NCBI RefSeq assembly: GCF_029714185.1
Contig: NZ_CP121671.1
Location: 4,092,001-4,156,000 of the forward strand
Direction of reading: 5' to 3'
Length of the DNA stretch: 64,000 bases
Origin: Halobacillus naozhouensis
GTDB taxonomy: Bacteria; Bacillota; Bacilli; Bacillales; Halobacillaceae
The notes beneath the pieces were generated by a model, which searched no databases, had not been told where the DNA came from, and saw only the letters and a program-made list of their open reading frames with translations. The position numbers and the translations under genes were made by a program. This document shows, in pieces, positions 10,014 to 19,669 of this stretch; position 1 is the first letter of the stretch, and every line of letters starts with the position of its first letter.

Positions 10014-10859
10014 TTACCCTTTGATCGCTCCCTCCGTCATTCCTTTAGCTATACGCTGTTGGAAAATCGCATATAGAATAATAACAGGGACGATAGCAAT
10101 GGTTAAACTAGCAAAGAGGGTGCCCCATGCATTCGTGTACTGGGCTTCACTGCTAATGAAATCAATAGCCAGTGCCAGCGTGTAATTTTCTTCTGTTTGA
10201 AGAAAGATAAGTGCCATAAAATATTCATTCCAAAATTGGATCGCGTTCATAATGGTAACGGTAATGATCCCCGACATCGAAAGAGGGGTAATGATTTTCA
10301 ACAGTACCCCATAGGGAGAAAGACCATCTATAGCCGCTGATTCCTCCAGTGACTTCGGAATTGTACTCATAAAACTCGTTAATACAAAGATCGTGAAAGG
10401 AAGCTGACTTACGGCGTAAACAATTGCCAGTCCATATATATTATCAAGCATATTAAAACGAGCCAGTAAAAAGAATAGTGGAATCCATCCTAATACCATT
10501 GGAATCATCATGGCTGAAACATACAGGGTGAATAATAATTGACTGCCACGGAAGCGCAGACGTTCGATAGCGTAGGCTGTTGGAATTGCAAGGACCAGCG
10601 TTAACAAAGCACCTACGACCGTGACAATCAAACTATTAAATACGCTGGTATCAATATTGTATTCTGTCCAGGCCGTCGTAAAATTTTCCAGATTAAGAGA
10701 CTTTGGCAGCCCCCACGGGTTTGCATAAATCTCGCCATTTGATTTAAAGGAACCAATAAACATCCATATGATTGGATAAAGCACAGCAAGCGACCATAGA
10801 ACCAACGGAATTCGAATTCCCGTTCTCTTCATGATATGCCCTAAACTACTACGTTTCAC
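10014..10859 (-). CDS. Carbohydrate ABC transporter permease, MalG-like
   Basis: Inner-membrane permease of a CUT1-type sugar importer, 281 residues with six predicted helices. The EAA loop that contacts the ATPase is visible as EESAAIDGLSPYGVLLKI near residue 190. The start is GTG at 10859, with GGAGGGGAGAAT just upstream. It is the third gene of the operon after the binding protein and the MalF-like permease. No ATPase gene is present, as is common where MsmX-type ATPases are shared between sugar importers. Confidence 0.92.
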   Translation of the reverse strand: MKRSSLGHIMKRTGIRIPLVLWSLAVLYPIIWMFIGSFKSNGEIYANPWGLPKSLNLENFTTAWTEYNIDTSVFNSLIVTVVGALLTLVLAIPTAYAIERLRFRGSQLLFTLYVSAMMIPMVLGWIPLFFLLARFNMLDNIYGLAIVYAVSQLPFTIFVLTSFMSTIPKSLEESAAIDGLSPYGVLLKIITPLSMSGIITVTIMNAIQFWNEYFMALIFLQTEENYTLALAIDFISSEAQYTNAWGTLFASLTIAIVPVIILYAIFQQRIAKGMTEGAIKG

Positions 10860-10886
10860 ATTCTCCCCTCCTTCGTCTCGATCACC

Positions 10887-11780
10887 TTAGTATTCTACTC
10901 TCTCACGACGCATAAAGAATTGCAGGATCAACACGGTAACTAGGGACAAGATTAAGATCATAACCCCAATCGCTGCGCCATAACCAAAGTTATATTGCAC
11001 AAAGGCCTGTTCGTATAAATAAGACCCCATAACGTGAGTAGAATTATTAGGGCCCCCGCCCGTCATGATCTGAACGATAATAAATGACCCATTTAATGTG
11101 GTAATCACGATGTAAAGAATAGAGATTTTGATTTGCGGCCAGACAAGCGGCAAGGTTACTTTCCAAAACTGCTGCCATTCATTAGCACCGTCTATTTCCG
11201 CTGCTTCATAATAACTTTTTGAAACATTAGCAATCCCGCCCATAAGCATTAGCATGAACAAACCAATCCCTGCCCAGACAGATGGAATTACTAAACTAGG
11301 GAGCGCCCATTTTTCACTCCCTAACCACGGCCGGGCCCAGTCTTCTAATCCGATAAACTGCAGTCCGGAATTAATCAGTCCCAAGCTTGGATTGTAAATG
11401 AACGTCCATAGAATCCCGATCACAACGACTGACATGATGTTAGGGAAGAAGAAAACAATACGGTAAAATGGTGCTTCCTTTATCTTTAACTGTGTTAAGG
11501 CAACAGCAAAGAAAAGGGCCAACACCATAATTCCCAGCACTTTCGCTGCAACGAGAAAATAGTCATGAACAATGGTCATAGGGATGATCTCGTCATTTAT
11601 TAGTTGTATGTAATTGCTAAATCCAATAAACTCCTTGTCCTGTGAAGCACCAGACCATTCAAAAAAGGAATAGTATAAGCCACTGAACAATGGATATAAA
11701 GTAAAAATAGAGAACATCACAAAGGTTGGAATTAAACAAAAGGCTAAGAACAGATACTTTTGTTTTTTAGATTGTACCAC
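10887..11780 (-). CDS. Carbohydrate ABC transporter permease, MalF-like
   Basis: Partner permease of the same importer, 297 residues with about six membrane helices and the EAA loop YYEAAEIDGANEWQQFWKV near residue 200. The frame is open up to 11849, but the GTG at 11780 (VVQSKKQKYLFLAF) is preferred because GAGGGG lies six bases upstream. Sugar specificity cannot be predicted from the sequence. Confidence 0.9.
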   Translation of the reverse strand: MVQSKKQKYLFLAFCLIPTFVMFSIFTLYPLFSGLYYSFFEWSGASQDKEFIGFSNYIQLINDEIIPMTIVHDYFLVAAKVLGIMVLALFFAVALTQLKIKEAPFYRIVFFFPNIMSVVVIGILWTFIYNPSLGLINSGLQFIGLEDWARPWLGSEKWALPSLVIPSVWAGIGLFMLMLMGGIANVSKSYYEAAEIDGANEWQQFWKVTLPLVWPQIKISILYIVITTLNGSFIIVQIMTGGGPNNSTHVMGSYLYEQAFVQYNFGYGAAIGVMILILSLVTVLILQFFMRRERVEY

Positions 11781-11869
11781 CTTAATCCCCTCTTTCTTTG
11801 GAGATATAAAGAAGTATGGAATATAAAGACAGCAGCCCCTATATTCCATACCGTAAACATCTCACTTGC

Positions 11870-13210
11870 TTACTTACTGTTTCGATACTCAGCAGCAGCT
11901 TCTTCAGCCTGTTGGCAAAACTCTTCTGCTGTAATATTGCCAAGCATTAACGACACTAATGCATTACTAATTGGTGTTTCCAAATCGGCACTCATTGGAT
12001 GTGGTTTTTGATAGATTTGAACTTGCTCTGGATCGTTTATCATCGCATTTGCTTCGATAAGGTAACTTGGAACATTTTCATTCTCGGACAAATCCACACC
12101 ATTGATGTTCATAATCGCTCCCGTATGTTCAGAGAATAAAGTTGCATACTCTTTCGTAAATACAAAATCCACAAAGGCTTTCGCAGCTTCAGGGTTATCC
12201 GCTTCCTCAGCAATCGCCAGTGGACGCAAGTCAGGAACTACCGCAAAAGGCTCGCCTGCATCCTGCATGGGGGAAGGAATAAATCCATATTTAAAGTCTT
12301 CCGGCTTATCCTTCTCCATTTCATTTGGCAGCCAAAACCCTACAGGAATAAATGCATTTTTATGAAGAAGGAAGTTCATTTGGGATTGGGTATGATTCAA
12401 AGCCCCAAATCCTTTATCGATATAGCCCTCTTTCTGCATTTGTTCCACTTTTTTCATAACCTCAAGAACAGGTTCACTCGTCCAGGCACCTTCCTTCCCT
12501 GTAATAACGTCTTCAAGGAGTTGATCTCTGCCGGCTGCTCCAAAGGCAGGGTATAACATCCCACGAAGGAAGTAGTAAGGGTGTTGTCCAGTTGTCACAA
12601 ACGGGGCGATGCCCTCGCCTTCTTTAATATCCCCCATTGTGCTCATAAAGCTCTCAAAGTCAGTTGGCACCTTGTAACCTTCTGATTCGAACCATGCTTC
12701 ATCATACCAGGTTCCCCAAGTATCAAAGACTAGTGGTAAAGAATAGATTTCCCCATCATATTTAGCCGGATCTACAATAAAACTTTCTAAAATAGGTTTA
12801 CCGTCAACCTCAACATCCTTCACCCAATCGGTTAGGTTCATAAGCTGACCGTCCTCAACCATCTGTGTTTCACTGGAGCCAGCCCCATCGATATAGACAA
12901 CATCAGGCGGATCCCCTGAAACCCAGCGCGATCTCATCTCTTCGTTTATATTTGGACCGGCATGCTCCGTTACGGTTACATCAGGATACTTTTCTTTGAA
13001 ATCTGCAATAACCTCTTTCCACCAGGAGTCTCCATATCCGCCGACAAAATACTGGATTTCAAGCTCGCCATTTACCTTTCCATCGTTCATAAGCTCACTG
13101 TTCTCCCCATTAGAAGACGCTTCTTCATCTGATGAACAGCCTACAACTAGAATTAAGCTAAGTATTGCTATCCACCCGAACAAAACAGGACCTTTGAATA
13201 CCTTCTTCAA
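11870..13210 (-). CDS. Sugar ABC transporter substrate-binding lipoprotein (family 1)
   Basis: Extracellular solute-binding protein of 446 residues. It has a lipoprotein signal peptide: a basic N-terminus, a hydrophobic stretch, and the lipobox LVVGC placing the lipidated Cys near residue 25, followed by an acidic linker. The body contains family 1 features such as AKAFVDFVFTKEYATLFSE. The start is TTG at 13210, with AAAGGGGGAAGCAAC upstream. It is first in the operon, behind a consensus sigma-A promoter with an adjoining cre site. Confidence 0.9.
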   Translation of the reverse strand: MKKVFKGPVLFGWIAILSLILVVGCSSDEEASSNGENSELMNDGKVNGELEIQYFVGGYGDSWWKEVIADFKEKYPDVTVTEHAGPNINEEMRSRWVSGDPPDVVYIDGAGSSETQMVEDGQLMNLTDWVKDVEVDGKPILESFIVDPAKYDGEIYSLPLVFDTWGTWYDEAWFESEGYKVPTDFESFMSTMGDIKEGEGIAPFVTTGQHPYYFLRGMLYPAFGAAGRDQLLEDVITGKEGAWTSEPVLEVMKKVEQMQKEGYIDKGFGALNHTQSQMNFLLHKNAFIPVGFWLPNEMEKDKPEDFKYGFIPSPMQDAGEPFAVVPDLRPLAIAEEADNPEAAKAFVDFVFTKEYATLFSEHTGAIMNINGVDLSENENVPSYLIEANAMINDPEQVQIYQKPHPMSADLETPISNALVSLMLGNITAEEFCQQAEEAAAEYRNSK

Positions 13211-13359
13211 GTTGCTTCCCCCTTTGATTAAATTAAATATATGAAACGCATCAACCCTTCATGCCGTGGTTAATGTTGTTTCCTAGCGAACTGAACATCC
13301 ATTTCACTGGAGATTCACCACTCTACTTTTCAACGAGCAGCTAATTCATCTAAGTTGTT

Positions 13360-13375
13360 ATAAAGCGCTTTCATA
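13360..13375 (-). promoter_or_regulatory. cre site (CcpA) for the sugar ABC operon
   Basis: On the minus strand the sequence TATGAAAGCGCTTTAT matches the cre consensus (WTGNAARCGNWWWCW) very well. It lies about 30 bases downstream of the -10 element of the predicted promoter, a position used for carbon catabolite repression. Confidence 0.75.
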
Positions 13376-13402
13376 ATATTTTAAAAAAATTAAGTTGCTC
13401 TA

Positions 13403-13431
13403 ATCATAGTCTTACTGAACTATTTTGTCAA
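13403..13431 (-). promoter_or_regulatory. Sigma-A promoter of the sugar ABC operon
   Basis: The minus strand carries TTGACA (13431-13426), a 17-base spacer, and TATGAT (13408-13403). It is about 190 bases before the binding-protein start. The rest of the 339-base gap 13211-13549 shows only the cre site and AT-rich sequence. Confidence 0.75.
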
Positions 13432-13549
13432 TAAAGTGACAGATAATTAGAAATTTTATTTCAGTATAGTTTATTTTACTTGGTTCGATTTTATTACTCG
13501 GGTAATGGTAACATGAGAACTAAATAACCTATTAAAGGAGAATAGGCAT

Positions 13550-13978
13550 ATGAATGAAAAGGTAAAAGCAGTTGTCACTCACCCCTTCACTCAATCGCCA
13601 GAGGAAATTTTCAAGGCTTGGCTAGACCCTGAAATTGTAAAAAAATGGATGTTTCCTAATGGAGATGTTGGCCGCATCGAAATAGATCCACGAGTGGGGG
13701 GCAGCTTCTCTTTCGTTGACCATCGAGACGGTATGGCAATCGATCATCGTGGAGATTATCTTGAAATTGGATACCCTCATCGGATTGTGTTTACATGGGG
13801 AATTCCAGAAGATTCACCTGACAAAGATCGAGTTGAAATCAACATAGCGCCCACAGATAGTGGCAGCAAACTTACCTTGACTGTGGAGATGGATCCGAAC
13901 TGGGCTGACTACATACAGCCTACGGAAAAGGCGTGGTCCATGATGCTCAATTCTATGGATGAAGTCCTGAATCAATAG
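13550..13978 (+). CDS. SRPBCC / AHSA1-domain protein
   Basis: A 142-residue START-like fold protein of the AHSA1 (activator of Hsp90 ATPase homolog 1-like) family. Family patterns are SPEEIFKAWLDPEIVKKWM near residue 17, GGSFSFVD, GDYLEIGYPHRIVFTWG and the closing helix EKAWSMMLNSMDEVL. The cavity would bind a hydrophobic ligand, and the function is unknown. AAAGGAGAATAGGCAT precedes the ATG. It stands alone between the sugar importer promoter and the ABC pair. Confidence 0.85.
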   Translation: MNEKVKAVVTHPFTQSPEEIFKAWLDPEIVKKWMFPNGDVGRIEIDPRVGGSFSFVDHRDGMAIDHRGDYLEIGYPHRIVFTWGIPEDSPDKDRVEINIAPTDSGSKLTLTVEMDPNWADYIQPTEKAWSMMLNSMDEVLNQ

Positions 13979-13982
13979 AATT

Positions 13983-14040
13983 AAAAGCTTCTGTACAATC
14001 CCTTCTTTTGATCAGAAAGGGTTCTTAATCAGAAGCTTTT
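13983..14040. terminator. Bidirectional terminator
   Basis: An 11-bp stem pairs AAAAGCTTCTG (13983) with CAGAAGCTTTT (ending 14040) around a long loop that itself contains a CCCTTCTTT/AAAGGG stem. The last codons of the convergent permease gene at 14025 lie inside it. Confidence 0.75.
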
Positions 14041-15419
14041 ATATATTTCCCGATCCATGGCAATAAAAGAACAGCTAACATGATCGGCGCAAAATAGATT
14101 CCCAAGCCCAGGAACACATAACCAGCAAGTTGGAGGAAATCATTTTTTTGATAATTTAGTCTTTGTACTTTGTACATTCGCTCCCTAATTTGTTGAAGAA
14201 GTTCATATACGGCTAAAAACATAAATCCAATAACTTGAATGAATAGGCTTATCCCCAGACCTGAGAGCAACCAAGTGGTTATGAAAAAAGTGATGGCTAG
14301 TAAACTTACTCCTGATACCGCCCATTTGAAATACGTCGTCTTCCAGCCTTTTTCCTCAATCGGAAGGATGCGGAGAATTGGCTGCTGATGAAATTGTTCT
14401 TCAAACAAGCTCACAGCTACTTCAATATAAATAAACAAAGCGATAGGCGTTGTAATCCATAACATCCATTCTACCTGTATCGGTAAAATCGTAAGGATGA
14501 CGATACAAGCGACAATGGTGATCCCTATATATTTAAACTGAGACTGTAAGTGGTTTCTCCAAAGCCTATGATATAGGGAGTAAATGTTTGTGAATCGCTG
14601 CTTCGCCCGACGACTCCGCAAGTACGTCTGCAAGATACCATAACGTTTCGGCGGCTTGATTTCTATATTGGTCATTTTCCCGATTAGCTTAATATTCCAA
14701 ACCTTAGCATCGTTAACACTGATAACTTTAGCCCAATCGACATGTCGTAATACATTGGGCAATATATAGAAGTTGACTCCTATCAAGACGATACATAGCA
14801 TAACTCCCACAATGAAGCCACTCCAGCCTGCCACTATAATTAAAAAGCGAAGGCTGCCAACGATTATAAAAAGGAGCACAATGATGAAAAGTTTTTTCCA
14901 CCGTGAGATCGAATACATCTTCCAATGAACCATCATGGTTAACAAGAAAAATAGATTATATATGGCCGCCACTTTTAATAGAAACAGAAGTGAAAACGGT
15001 GTGATGATCCCTATTAAACTACCTGTGGTAAAGGAAACAATACCATGAACAAGTCCCCGTTCCACTACTATGAACCAAAACAAACCATGCTTAGAATGAG
15101 TGAGCAGGCTCATCTTTAATTCAGATGACGTAAACAAAACCCCAGGATGAAAGAAGGACTGACTGCATGCCCGGAGCAACACGGCGAACGGCAACAACCA
15201 TAGCCAATAACCGAAGGAACTTTGCCAGGTTTCAACCAATGGTAGGAAACCCTGCAGCCACTCATATATCGCAACCAGCATGATACCTGTGTAAATGGTT
15301 AAATAGAGGGCAAGTGTCCAATCAAAGTTTAAGCTAAACGCCTGCTTATACAAGTTACGTTTCTTTCTGGCCCGCTCCCCTCTGACCCATCTATAAACAG
15401 TCCAAGTTGAGGATTCCAT
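14025..15419 (-). CDS. EcsB-like ABC transporter permease
   Basis: A 464-residue protein with about ten membrane helices in two groups and a central basic loop (LRSRRAKQRF). It resembles the EcsB family. EcsAB of B. subtilis affects secretion and intramembrane proteolysis, but the substrate of this relative is not known. The start ATG follows the TAA of the ATPase gene directly (TAAATG), so the two are coupled. The gene may be a paralogue of the housekeeping ecsB. Confidence 0.75.
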   Translation of the reverse strand: MESSTWTVYRWVRGERARKKRNLYKQAFSLNFDWTLALYLTIYTGIMLVAIYEWLQGFLPLVETWQSSFGYWLWLLPFAVLLRACSQSFFHPGVLFTSSELKMSLLTHSKHGLFWFIVVERGLVHGIVSFTTGSLIGIITPFSLLFLLKVAAIYNLFFLLTMMVHWKMYSISRWKKLFIIVLLFIIVGSLRFLIIVAGWSGFIVGVMLCIVLIGVNFYILPNVLRHVDWAKVISVNDAKVWNIKLIGKMTNIEIKPPKRYGILQTYLRSRRAKQRFTNIYSLYHRLWRNHLQSQFKYIGITIVACIVILTILPIQVEWMLWITTPIALFIYIEVAVSLFEEQFHQQPILRILPIEEKGWKTTYFKWAVSGVSLLAITFFITTWLLSGLGISLFIQVIGFMFLAVYELLQQIRERMYKVQRLNYQKNDFLQLAGYVFLGLGIYFAPIMLAVLLLPWIGKYIKASD

Positions 15420-16118
15420 TTATGGGTGCCTCCGGTCGAGTTCATGAAATTCCTCAACAGCTCCTGTTGAAGATACAGCGCCATCTTTTAACATCACAAA
15501 ATAATCAGCCAGCTCACGTACTTTGTCCAGTTGGTGTGTGGTTAAAAGAATGCTTGTTCCGGCCTTTTTTAGTTCTACTAATACTCTCTCAAGATATGCC
15601 CCCGCATAAACATCAAGCCCCATAAATGGTTCGTCAATAAGAAGCAGCGGAACATCAGGCAGCAAAGCACAGATTGTTTGCGCCTTTTGCCTCATCCCTT
15701 TTGACAAGGACTCAGGGTAATCGTCTAATTTATCCGTTAACTCAAATGCTTCACTATATTGATCCACCTTTCTTCTAAATGAGTCATCTGGTATGTTGTA
15801 ACTCTTTTGATAAAGTTGAAAATGCTGATAGACGGTTAACTCGCTCATTAACAGTGGCTCCTCTGGAATATAACTGAATTGGCGCTTATATTCGGAAAAC
15901 TGATCGTCTTGACCGACTCCAACAACTGATATTCTCCCGGCCGATTTTTCTTGTGAACCAATAATAGCTTTTATTAAGGTGGACTTTCCCGCTCCATTAT
16001 GTCCGACTAATGCCGTAATTGTTCCTTGAGGGATTCGAATAGAAACATTCGCAAGAATAGAATGTTCCCTTATATTAACATCACATTTGTCGACTTCTAA
16101 CACGTTCAATTCATTCAT
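15420..16118 (-). CDS. ABC transporter ATPase, EcsA-like
   Basis: A 232-residue nucleotide-binding subunit. It has Walker A GHNGAGKST near residue 38, the Q-loop region FSYIPEEPLLMSEL, signature LSKGMRQK, Walker B LLLIDEP and the switch histidine in LLTTHQLDKV. The short form and its partner indicate an EcsA-like transporter rather than an importer. A GAGGG site precedes the ATG at 16118. Confidence 0.88.
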   Translation of the reverse strand: MNELNVLEVDKCDVNIREHSILANVSIRIPQGTITALVGHNGAGKSTLIKAIIGSQEKSAGRISVVGVGQDDQFSEYKRQFSYIPEEPLLMSELTVYQHFQLYQKSYNIPDDSFRRKVDQYSEAFELTDKLDDYPESLSKGMRQKAQTICALLPDVPLLLIDEPFMGLDVYAGAYLERVLVELKKAGTSILLTTHQLDKVRELADYFVMLKDGAVSSTGAVEEFHELDRRHP

Positions 16119-16211
16119 GCTTAAACCCTCCCAGGCACGACCTTTTCATTATATACGATTAAGGACGTGCTTGGTTTCATCCAGACGGAAGGTTAAGAAA
16201 GATTTCGTAAA

Positions 16212-16248
16212 AAGCCAGCCGCTCCCCATGAGAGGCAGCGGCTGGCTT
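16212..16248 (-). terminator. Terminator after phosphatase/sortase remnant
   Basis: A GC-rich 12-bp stem pairs 16212-16223 with 16237-16248 and is followed on the minus strand by TTTTTA. It ends the transcript of the alkaline phosphatase and the sortase remnant. Confidence 0.85.
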
Positions 16249-16251
16249 GTT

Positions 16252-16371
16252 TCAACCTTTATCCACTTTGGCTTTACTAATCAATCCAGCTTGAACAATA
16301 TACCGATCAGGAGCCGGACAAATATAATCAAAAGGATAGCATGTGGTGAGCGTTAAGGTGATCTTTTTCAT
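16252..16371 (-). pseudogene. Class D sortase, C-terminal remnant
   Basis: A 39-codon open frame begins MKKITLTLTTCYPFDY and continues with PAPDRYIVQ. This matches the C-terminal end of class D sortases (YhcS type): the catalytic cysteine in TLTTCYPF and the catalytic arginine in DRYI. The other 150 or so residues, including the catalytic histidine, are absent and there is no space for them before the phosphatase stop at 16399. It has its own ATG and a weak GGTGA site, but it cannot be an active enzyme alone. A deletion in a phosphatase-sortase operon is the simplest explanation. Confidence 0.75.
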
Positions 16372-16398
16372 AATAAGGTCACCTTTTTTGCTGAAATA

Positions 16399-17919
16399 TT
16401 AATGAACAGACTTTTTCCGGAAAAGGATCATACCACCTGCGCCAAGGAGAAGTGTTCCAAGGATAATTCCAGCAGGGTAGTTTGTCGCCGTATCAGCTAG
16501 TTCCCCACCTTCACTTCCAGAAGGAGACGCACCTAAGATTTTGAAAATATTCTCCGCTTGCTCGGTATTATCAATATGACCGGCAAACATGTCTGAGCCA
16601 GGTCCATACGCGTAAACAGGAACATCTACTCCTGTATGTCCACTGGTCGTCCAGCCAGTTCCAGATCGTTCGTTAAATATTTTCTCAATGGCGTTATCAA
16701 CTTCGGTCAAACGGTCTTCTTCAGATGAGGTTTCCAAGGCCTCTTTTATAGCTTGGATTTCATCAGATTTTAACTCAAAATCAATGTTTTCATTCAATGT
16801 TGCTTCCACTTCTGCTCCTTCTTCCACTATTTGTTGAGCCATGTAATCAGGAGTGTGCTGAGCTGCCTTAATGACGTCGGTATTCCACTTATACGGCCCG
16901 CCTTCACCAATGGAAAAACCGCCAGTAGAGTGGTCAGCAGTAGCCACAACCAATGTATGTTTATCTTTCTTAGCAAACTCAATTGCTTCCTGGAATGCTT
17001 TTTCGAAATCTTCCATCTCACTCATCGCAGCCACAACATCATTGTCGTGACCCGCCCAGTCAATTTGGCTGCCCTCTACCATAAGAAAAAAACCATCTTG
17101 GTCCTGACTTAACGTTTCCAACGCTTCCGAAGTCATTTGTTGAAGCGAAGGCTGCTTTTCAGGACGATCGATTGCCTTATCAAGACCCACAGGCGCAAAT
17201 AATCCTAACAACTGATCACTTTCGTTACTCATTAAACCTTCTGTAGAAGTTACGTAATTATATCCATTTTTCTGAAATTCCTTGGCCAGGTTACGGTCAT
17301 CCCGCACAAAGTAGTCCGTACCGCCTCCGAGGAGAACATCCACTTTATGTTCGCCATTAATTAAATCATCATAATAATCATCAGCAATTTTATTATAGCT
17401 TTGACGAGAATTTTCATGTGAACCAAAGGCTGCCGGTGTTGCATGTGTAATTTGTGAAGTAGAAACGAGTCCGGTTGCCTTCCCTTTTTTCTTCGCTACT
17501 TCAAGCACTGTTTGGGTATCTTTCTGTTGTAAGTCAACAGCAATTGCCCCGTTATAGGTTTTCACTCCGGAGGACATAGCAGTTGCCGTAGCAGCAGAGT
17601 CCGGGATATTTTCCTTTTCATCATCAGGACCGCCATCGAAGTGAGGATCATATGAATATGTTGATTGCATGCCTACTAAATGTGGGTCAAAGGCAGTCTG
17701 TTCCATCTTCTTCGTATCCGGATTGTCTTTTAAGTATCGATAAGCTGTCGTATAGGCAGGACCCATACCATCTCCAATTAAGAAAATAACGTTCTTAATT
17801 TCCGGGTTCTTTTCTCCTTCCGCTTCCACCGGCTCTGCAGTCATCCCAGTGGTTGTCCCAAAGATCATCGATGATAACACCGTCACCGAAAATACCTTTC
17901 TCCAAATACTCTTTTTCAT
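16399..17919 (-). CDS. Alkaline phosphatase with C-terminal cell-wall sorting signal
   Basis: A secreted phosphomonoesterase of the PhoA family, 506 residues from the ATG at 17919, which has GGGAGGGAGAAACG upstream. A signal peptide (MKKSIWRKVFSVTVLSSMIF, ending near VEAEG) leads the protein. Metal and active-site regions are visible: LIGDGMG, then PDSAATATAMSSGVKTYNG with the nucleophile serine, VEGSQIDWAGHDND, TADHSTGG, and SGHTGVDVPVYAYG. The C-terminus reads LADTA, a hydrophobic helix, then FRKKSVH. This resembles the LPDTA-type signal used by class D sortases but with alanine in place of proline. It is immediately upstream of the sortase remnant. Confidence 0.93.
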   Translation of the reverse strand: MKKSIWRKVFSVTVLSSMIFGTTTGMTAEPVEAEGEKNPEIKNVIFLIGDGMGPAYTTAYRYLKDNPDTKKMEQTAFDPHLVGMQSTYSYDPHFDGGPDDEKENIPDSAATATAMSSGVKTYNGAIAVDLQQKDTQTVLEVAKKKGKATGLVSTSQITHATPAAFGSHENSRQSYNKIADDYYDDLINGEHKVDVLLGGGTDYFVRDDRNLAKEFQKNGYNYVTSTEGLMSNESDQLLGLFAPVGLDKAIDRPEKQPSLQQMTSEALETLSQDQDGFFLMVEGSQIDWAGHDNDVVAAMSEMEDFEKAFQEAIEFAKKDKHTLVVATADHSTGGFSIGEGGPYKWNTDVIKAAQHTPDYMAQQIVEEGAEVEATLNENIDFELKSDEIQAIKEALETSSEEDRLTEVDNAIEKIFNERSGTGWTTSGHTGVDVPVYAYGPGSDMFAGHIDNTEQAENIFKILGASPSGSEGGELADTATNYPAGIILGTLLLGAGGMILFRKKSVH

Positions 17920-18159
17920 CGTTTCTCCCTCCCAATGATATAATTTAACCACATCTAACGTATCACTCATTTGTAAACTGGAGAATAAGAAATAGTTAAA
18001 AATTTACTAATCGTTATTTTGGTACAGTATAATTGTTTCAATATTCAATTAATTAATTGCATTTATTAGGAAAAATGAACCAAGTATTAACAGGTTGTGC
18101 CGACTTTTTACACAGGACGCCAGAGCAATTATGGATCTACACTAATAGGAGGCATCAAA

Positions 18160-18183
18160 AAGTGACCCTTTACCAGGGTCACC
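18160..18183 (-). terminator. Terminator of hemAT
   Basis: GTGACCC (18162-18168) pairs with GGGTCAC (18176-18182) around a 7-base loop, followed by TTTTT on the minus strand. The remaining stretch to the phosphatase start (17920-18159) is AT-rich and no clear promoter or Pho box was recognised. Confidence 0.82.
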
Positions 18184-18194
18184 TTCAGATCATG

Positions 18195-19490
18195 CTATTC
18201 AGTTATTTCTGGTAACTGTTGGGATGAGGCAGCTACTTGCGATACTGCATCATTAATTTCCTGGATCACTTGAGAAAAACCTTCAAGTTCCTGTTCAATG
18301 CCTGAATTATATTGTTTGTTTTTAGCCATCGCCTCTACAATCTCAGTGAAGAAGTGGTTGGTTTGGTCCATTTTATCAGTGCCCTCCGTGATTAATTGGT
18401 CAATATCAAGCACATTATGGGAAACATTGTGAATCTGGCCATTTGTTGATTGAATAAGCTTAGAAACCTCGGATACAGAAGACTTTGTTTGCTCTGACAA
18501 TTTCCTCACTTCATTCGCAACCACTGTGAATCCTGCCCCATGTTCCCCTGCGCGGGCTGCTTCAATCGAAGCGTTTAGTGAAAGCAGGTTTGTTTGCTCA
18601 GCAATGGAAGAAACGATGGTGACAATTTTACTAATCTCCTCCGCAACGCCTTTTAAAGATTCCATCTCGGTTGAAATGTTCTTGATGCTTTCCTTAATAT
18701 GGTTCATTTGCTGTTGCTGTAGTTCAAGCTGCTTCTTTCCCTCAGAGGATTGATGTTCAACGTCTTGCGCAACTTCAGTTCCTTTTTTAGAATCGGCTAA
18801 AATTTTCTCCGATTGATCCGTTAACTGTTCCGTAGAGGCACTGGCTTGCTGAGAAATAGCCGCCAACTCCTGAGACATCTGCTCAATTCTGCGGTAAGAT
18901 CGCTCTTTTTCTTCTGCATCCTGTGCCCTTATTCGTAAGTTTTCTTCTTCAAATAGCTCCAGTACGATTTGCTGCTCCAAATTTAAGATTTTTGTAGCCG
19001 CACGGACCGCTTTACTAAAATGAATCTGATCCGTTATCTCCTTTTCTAAAATTCCAATTAAGGAGAGCAGTAAGTCTTGAAACGCACACATGTACCATTT
19101 GGGCTGCAGACCGATGTGAACATGAACCGCAGCAATACGCTTTCTTGTTTCGACAAAATTAGTATCAATCACACCGTTAAACATCTCTTGAATATGTACA
19201 GTCAGTGTCTGCTTAAGCCGCTCTATTGAACTATGTTCGTTAATGATCGTCATAAGCGATTCCTGATGCGTAAGGTTTTTGTAGAATTGGTTGACAATTT
19301 CATGAATGTTTTTTGAAACGAACGGTTGCAGAGCTTTCAATGTAGACAAATCGTTGGTCGTTAAATCAACCATTTTAAGCTGTTTATCTAGATCAGAGCC
19401 TCGCTCAAGCTGGATCAATCCTTTAACGTCTTCATCAAATGAAAAAGATGGCTGCTTCTCTTTTGTTTTTATGGCAAAAAGTTGGAACAT
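18195..19490 (-). CDS. hemAT: HemAT-type globin-coupled aerotaxis transducer
   Basis: Soluble oxygen sensor that signals to CheA. The 431-residue product has an N-terminal sensor globin: the heme-ligand histidine is in AAVHVHIGLQPKWYM, where His123 fits the known B. subtilis ligand position. A coiled linker follows, then a methyl-accepting signalling domain whose hairpin tip is IAEQTNLLSLNASIEAARAG with EHGAGFTVVANEVRKLSEQ. There are no membrane helices. The ATG at 19490 is preferred over the one two codons earlier because AGGAGG lies six bases upstream. It sits beside a heme-stress system. Confidence 0.93.
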   Translation of the reverse strand: MFQLFAIKTKEKQPSFSFDEDVKGLIQLERGSDLDKQLKMVDLTTNDLSTLKALQPFVSKNIHEIVNQFYKNLTHQESLMTIINEHSSIERLKQTLTVHIQEMFNGVIDTNFVETRKRIAAVHVHIGLQPKWYMCAFQDLLLSLIGILEKEITDQIHFSKAVRAATKILNLEQQIVLELFEEENLRIRAQDAEEKERSYRRIEQMSQELAAISQQASASTEQLTDQSEKILADSKKGTEVAQDVEHQSSEGKKQLELQQQQMNHIKESIKNISTEMESLKGVAEEISKIVTIVSSIAEQTNLLSLNASIEAARAGEHGAGFTVVANEVRKLSEQTKSSVSEVSKLIQSTNGQIHNVSHNVLDIDQLITEGTDKMDQTNHFFTEIVEAMAKNKQYNSGIEQELEGFSQVIQEINDAVSQVAASSQQLPEITE

Positions 19491-19669
19491 GGTCATCCTC
19501 CTATTGTTTCTATGCTGCTTTTTATATCGGCCAAAATCCCTATCTATTAAATGTGAAAAATCATGAACAAGAGAACAATAAAAAAAGAAACAGAGGAGAA
19601 TAAATGAATGTACATACAGCTCTGATATAATCTAAGTACTAGCTGACATATAAAGATTGAGGTGATTAG

